A stretch of DNA of 8,347 nt from Helicobacter sp. (lineage in GTDB: Bacteria > Campylobacterota > Campylobacteria > Campylobacterales > Helicobacteraceae), in the NCBI GenBank assembly GCA_029257755.1, contig JARIAP010000140.1, positions 1 to 8,347 of the forward strand, read 5' to 3'. Under the pieces are notes generated by a model. It worked only from the letters and a program-made list of their open reading frames with translations. It was not told the origin of the DNA and did no database searches. The stretch's first letter is position 1; the number at the start of each line of letters is the position of its first letter. This document shows, piece after piece, positions 7,572-8,347 of this stretch. The translations under genes were made by a program, and so were the position numbers.

Positions 7572-7578
7572 TTTAGCA
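7563..7578. promoter_or_regulatory. 16-bp perfect palindrome over the pgk -10 region
   Basis: TGCTAAAATTTTAGCA reads identically on both strands and ends at the predicted pgk transcription start. A dimeric repressor bound here would block the promoter. Its core TAAAATTTTA recurs at 7483-7492, downstream of hup. No known regulator is recognised from the sequence. Confidence 0.4.
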
Positions 7579-7599
7579 ACTAAAATTACATGTTAGTTG
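7577..7599 (+). promoter_or_regulatory. 5' leader hairpin next to the pgk ribosome binding site
   Basis: CAACTAA (7577-7583) pairs perfectly with TTAGTTG (7593-7599) around a nine-base loop. The right arm ends on the first G of the Shine-Dalgarno GAGGAG (7599-7604). If the transcript starts near 7578, this hairpin would form almost the whole 5' end of the pgk mRNA and could affect stability or ribosome access. Confidence 0.35.
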
Positions 7600-7610
7600 A
7601 GGAGTAAATT

Positions 7611-8347
7611 ATGTCAAAAACTACAAGTATATCTCTTATGCAAGAAGCAAAAAGCATAAGAGATATAGATATAAAGAACAAAAGAGTCTTAATACGAGTT
7701 GATTTTAATGTCCCAATGGATAATGATTTTAACATTAGTGATGATACTAGAATGAGAGAAGCTTTACCAACTATTAATTATTGTATTGATAATGAAGCAA
7801 AAAATATAATTTTAGTTAGTCACTTAGGAAGACCAAAAACTAGAAGCAATGATTTTTCATTAAAACATGTAGTTAAAAGACTTGAGAGAATATTAAATAA
7901 AAATGTTTTTCTAGCAGATACAATAGAATCTGCAAAGAAAGAACAAGAAACTAATAATCACCAAATTATATTATTAGAAAATATTAGATTCTATGATGGT
8001 GAAATAAATAATGATATTGAATTAAGCAAAAACTTAGCAAGTCTATGTGATGTATATGTAAATGATGCCTTTGGAACTAGTCATAGGGCACACGCAAGCA
8101 CACATGGCATAGCAAAATTTGTAAAACATAAAGTAGCTGGAATTTTACTTAAAAAAGAAATCGATTCATTTGCAAAAGTTATAAAAAACCCATTGAGACC
8201 ATTGTTGCTTATAGTAGGTGGTAGTAAGGTTAGCTCAAAACTTAGCTTATTACAAAGAGTGCTTGATTCTGTAGATAAAATTATAATTGGTGGTGCTATG
8301 AGTAACACATTCTTAAAAGCAATTGGATATGATATGCAATCAAGTAT
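7611..8347 (+). CDS. pgk: phosphoglycerate kinase, 3' end missing
   Basis: PGK transfers the phosphate of 1,3-bisphosphoglycerate to ADP (reversible), directly after GAPDH. The frame runs open to the window end: 245 complete codons of an expected roughly 400, covering the N-terminal 3-phosphoglycerate-binding domain and the start of the nucleotide domain. Visible motifs: RVLIRVDFNVP (Arg29, Asp31, Asn33), SHLGRP (His71, Arg74), LLENIRFYDGE (Arg126), VNDAFGTSHRAHAS (Arg159), GGSKVSSKL (Lys206, Lys210, nucleotide site) and IIGGAMSNTFLKA. Nearly every block matches H. pylori PGK as remembered. The ATG at 7611 follows GAGGAG (7599-7604) with a six-base spacer; an internal ATG at codon 10 (7638) has no such site. 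The first nine residues (MSKTTSISL) precede the region conserved in H. pylori. A perfect 14-bp inverted repeat lies in codons 6-19. It points away from gap, whereas the two are often co-directional in this group. Confidence 0.95.
   Translation, partial: MSKTTSISLMQEAKSIRDIDIKNKRVLIRVDFNVPMDNDFNISDDTRMREALPTINYCIDNEAKNIILVSHLGRPKTRSNDFSLKHVVKRLERILNKNVFLADTIESAKKEQETNNHQIILLENIRFYDGEINNDIELSKNLASLCDVYVNDAFGTSHRAHASTHGIAKFVKHKVAGILLKKEIDSFAKVIKNPLRPLLLIVGGSKVSSKLSLLQRVLDSVDKIIIGGAMSNTFLKAIGYDMQSS
7628..7667. repeat. perfect 14-bp inverted repeat within the start of pgk
   Basis: TATATCTCTTATGC (7628-7641) and GCATAAGAGATATA (7654-7667) are exact reverse complements separated by a 12-base purine-rich loop, AAGAAGCAAAAA. 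All 14 pairs match, four of them G-C, making it the strongest hairpin I found in the window. It lies 17 bases after the A of the pgk start codon. Forward it is not followed by a T-run; read on the minus strand it is followed after a few bases by TTTTT. Confidence 0.75.

Noticed and set aside
8081..8308. Minus-strand open frame of 75 codons inside pgk
   Set aside because: Antisense to the conserved PGK frame, which continues through it without stops.
1..8347. Mobile element, CRISPR array, toxin-antitoxin or defence system
   Set aside because: All gene space is filled by recognisable housekeeping families; the intergenic gaps are short and hold no direct-repeat arrays, transposase remnants or tRNA-like cloverleaf that I can see.

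Overview
The window is an ordinary-looking chromosomal stretch of a very AT-rich Campylobacterota (epsilonproteobacterial) genome, most likely a Helicobacter or close relative. The reasons are: a fused ccsBA cytochrome c maturation gene; an arginase, a GAPDH, an HU and a PGK that each resemble the H. pylori proteins as I remember them; Helicobacter-style promoters with a T-rich stretch and G just before the -10 box; and A/T-ending codons throughout. No database search was possible, so the genus is an inference.

Layout. Positions 1-4466 hold three plus-strand genes in tight succession, probably one transcript: the 3' part of ccsBA (the reading frame is open from base 1, so its true start lies outside the window), an arginase-family ureohydrolase (rocF) and a PHP-family histidinol-phosphatase-like hydrolase. 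A short convergent gap with a weak hairpin separates them from two minus-strand genes, manC (GDP-mannose synthesis, 4519-5937) and gap (GAPDH, 5988-6968), which may be co-transcribed from a promoter near 7008-7020. In the other direction from that promoter region lie hup (HU, 7153-7443) and the 5' part of pgk (7611 to the window end).

How the genes relate. gap and pgk are consecutive glycolytic/gluconeogenic steps, but here they are transcribed divergently with hup between them. manC drains mannose phosphate into GDP-mannose for surface glycans. The arginase and PHP protein suggest nitrogen and amino-acid metabolism. ccsBA serves periplasmic cytochrome c assembly.

What stands out. I see no mobile element, CRISPR array, RNA gene or defence system, and no new multi-gene system. 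The least-explained part is 7481-7667 around the pgk start: a palindrome over the presumed -10 box, a hairpin touching the ribosome binding site, and a perfect 14-bp inverted repeat inside codons 6-19 of pgk. GAPDH also carries unusual residues at the positions that normally set NAD specificity. There is no gene-free stretch longer than 300 bases.
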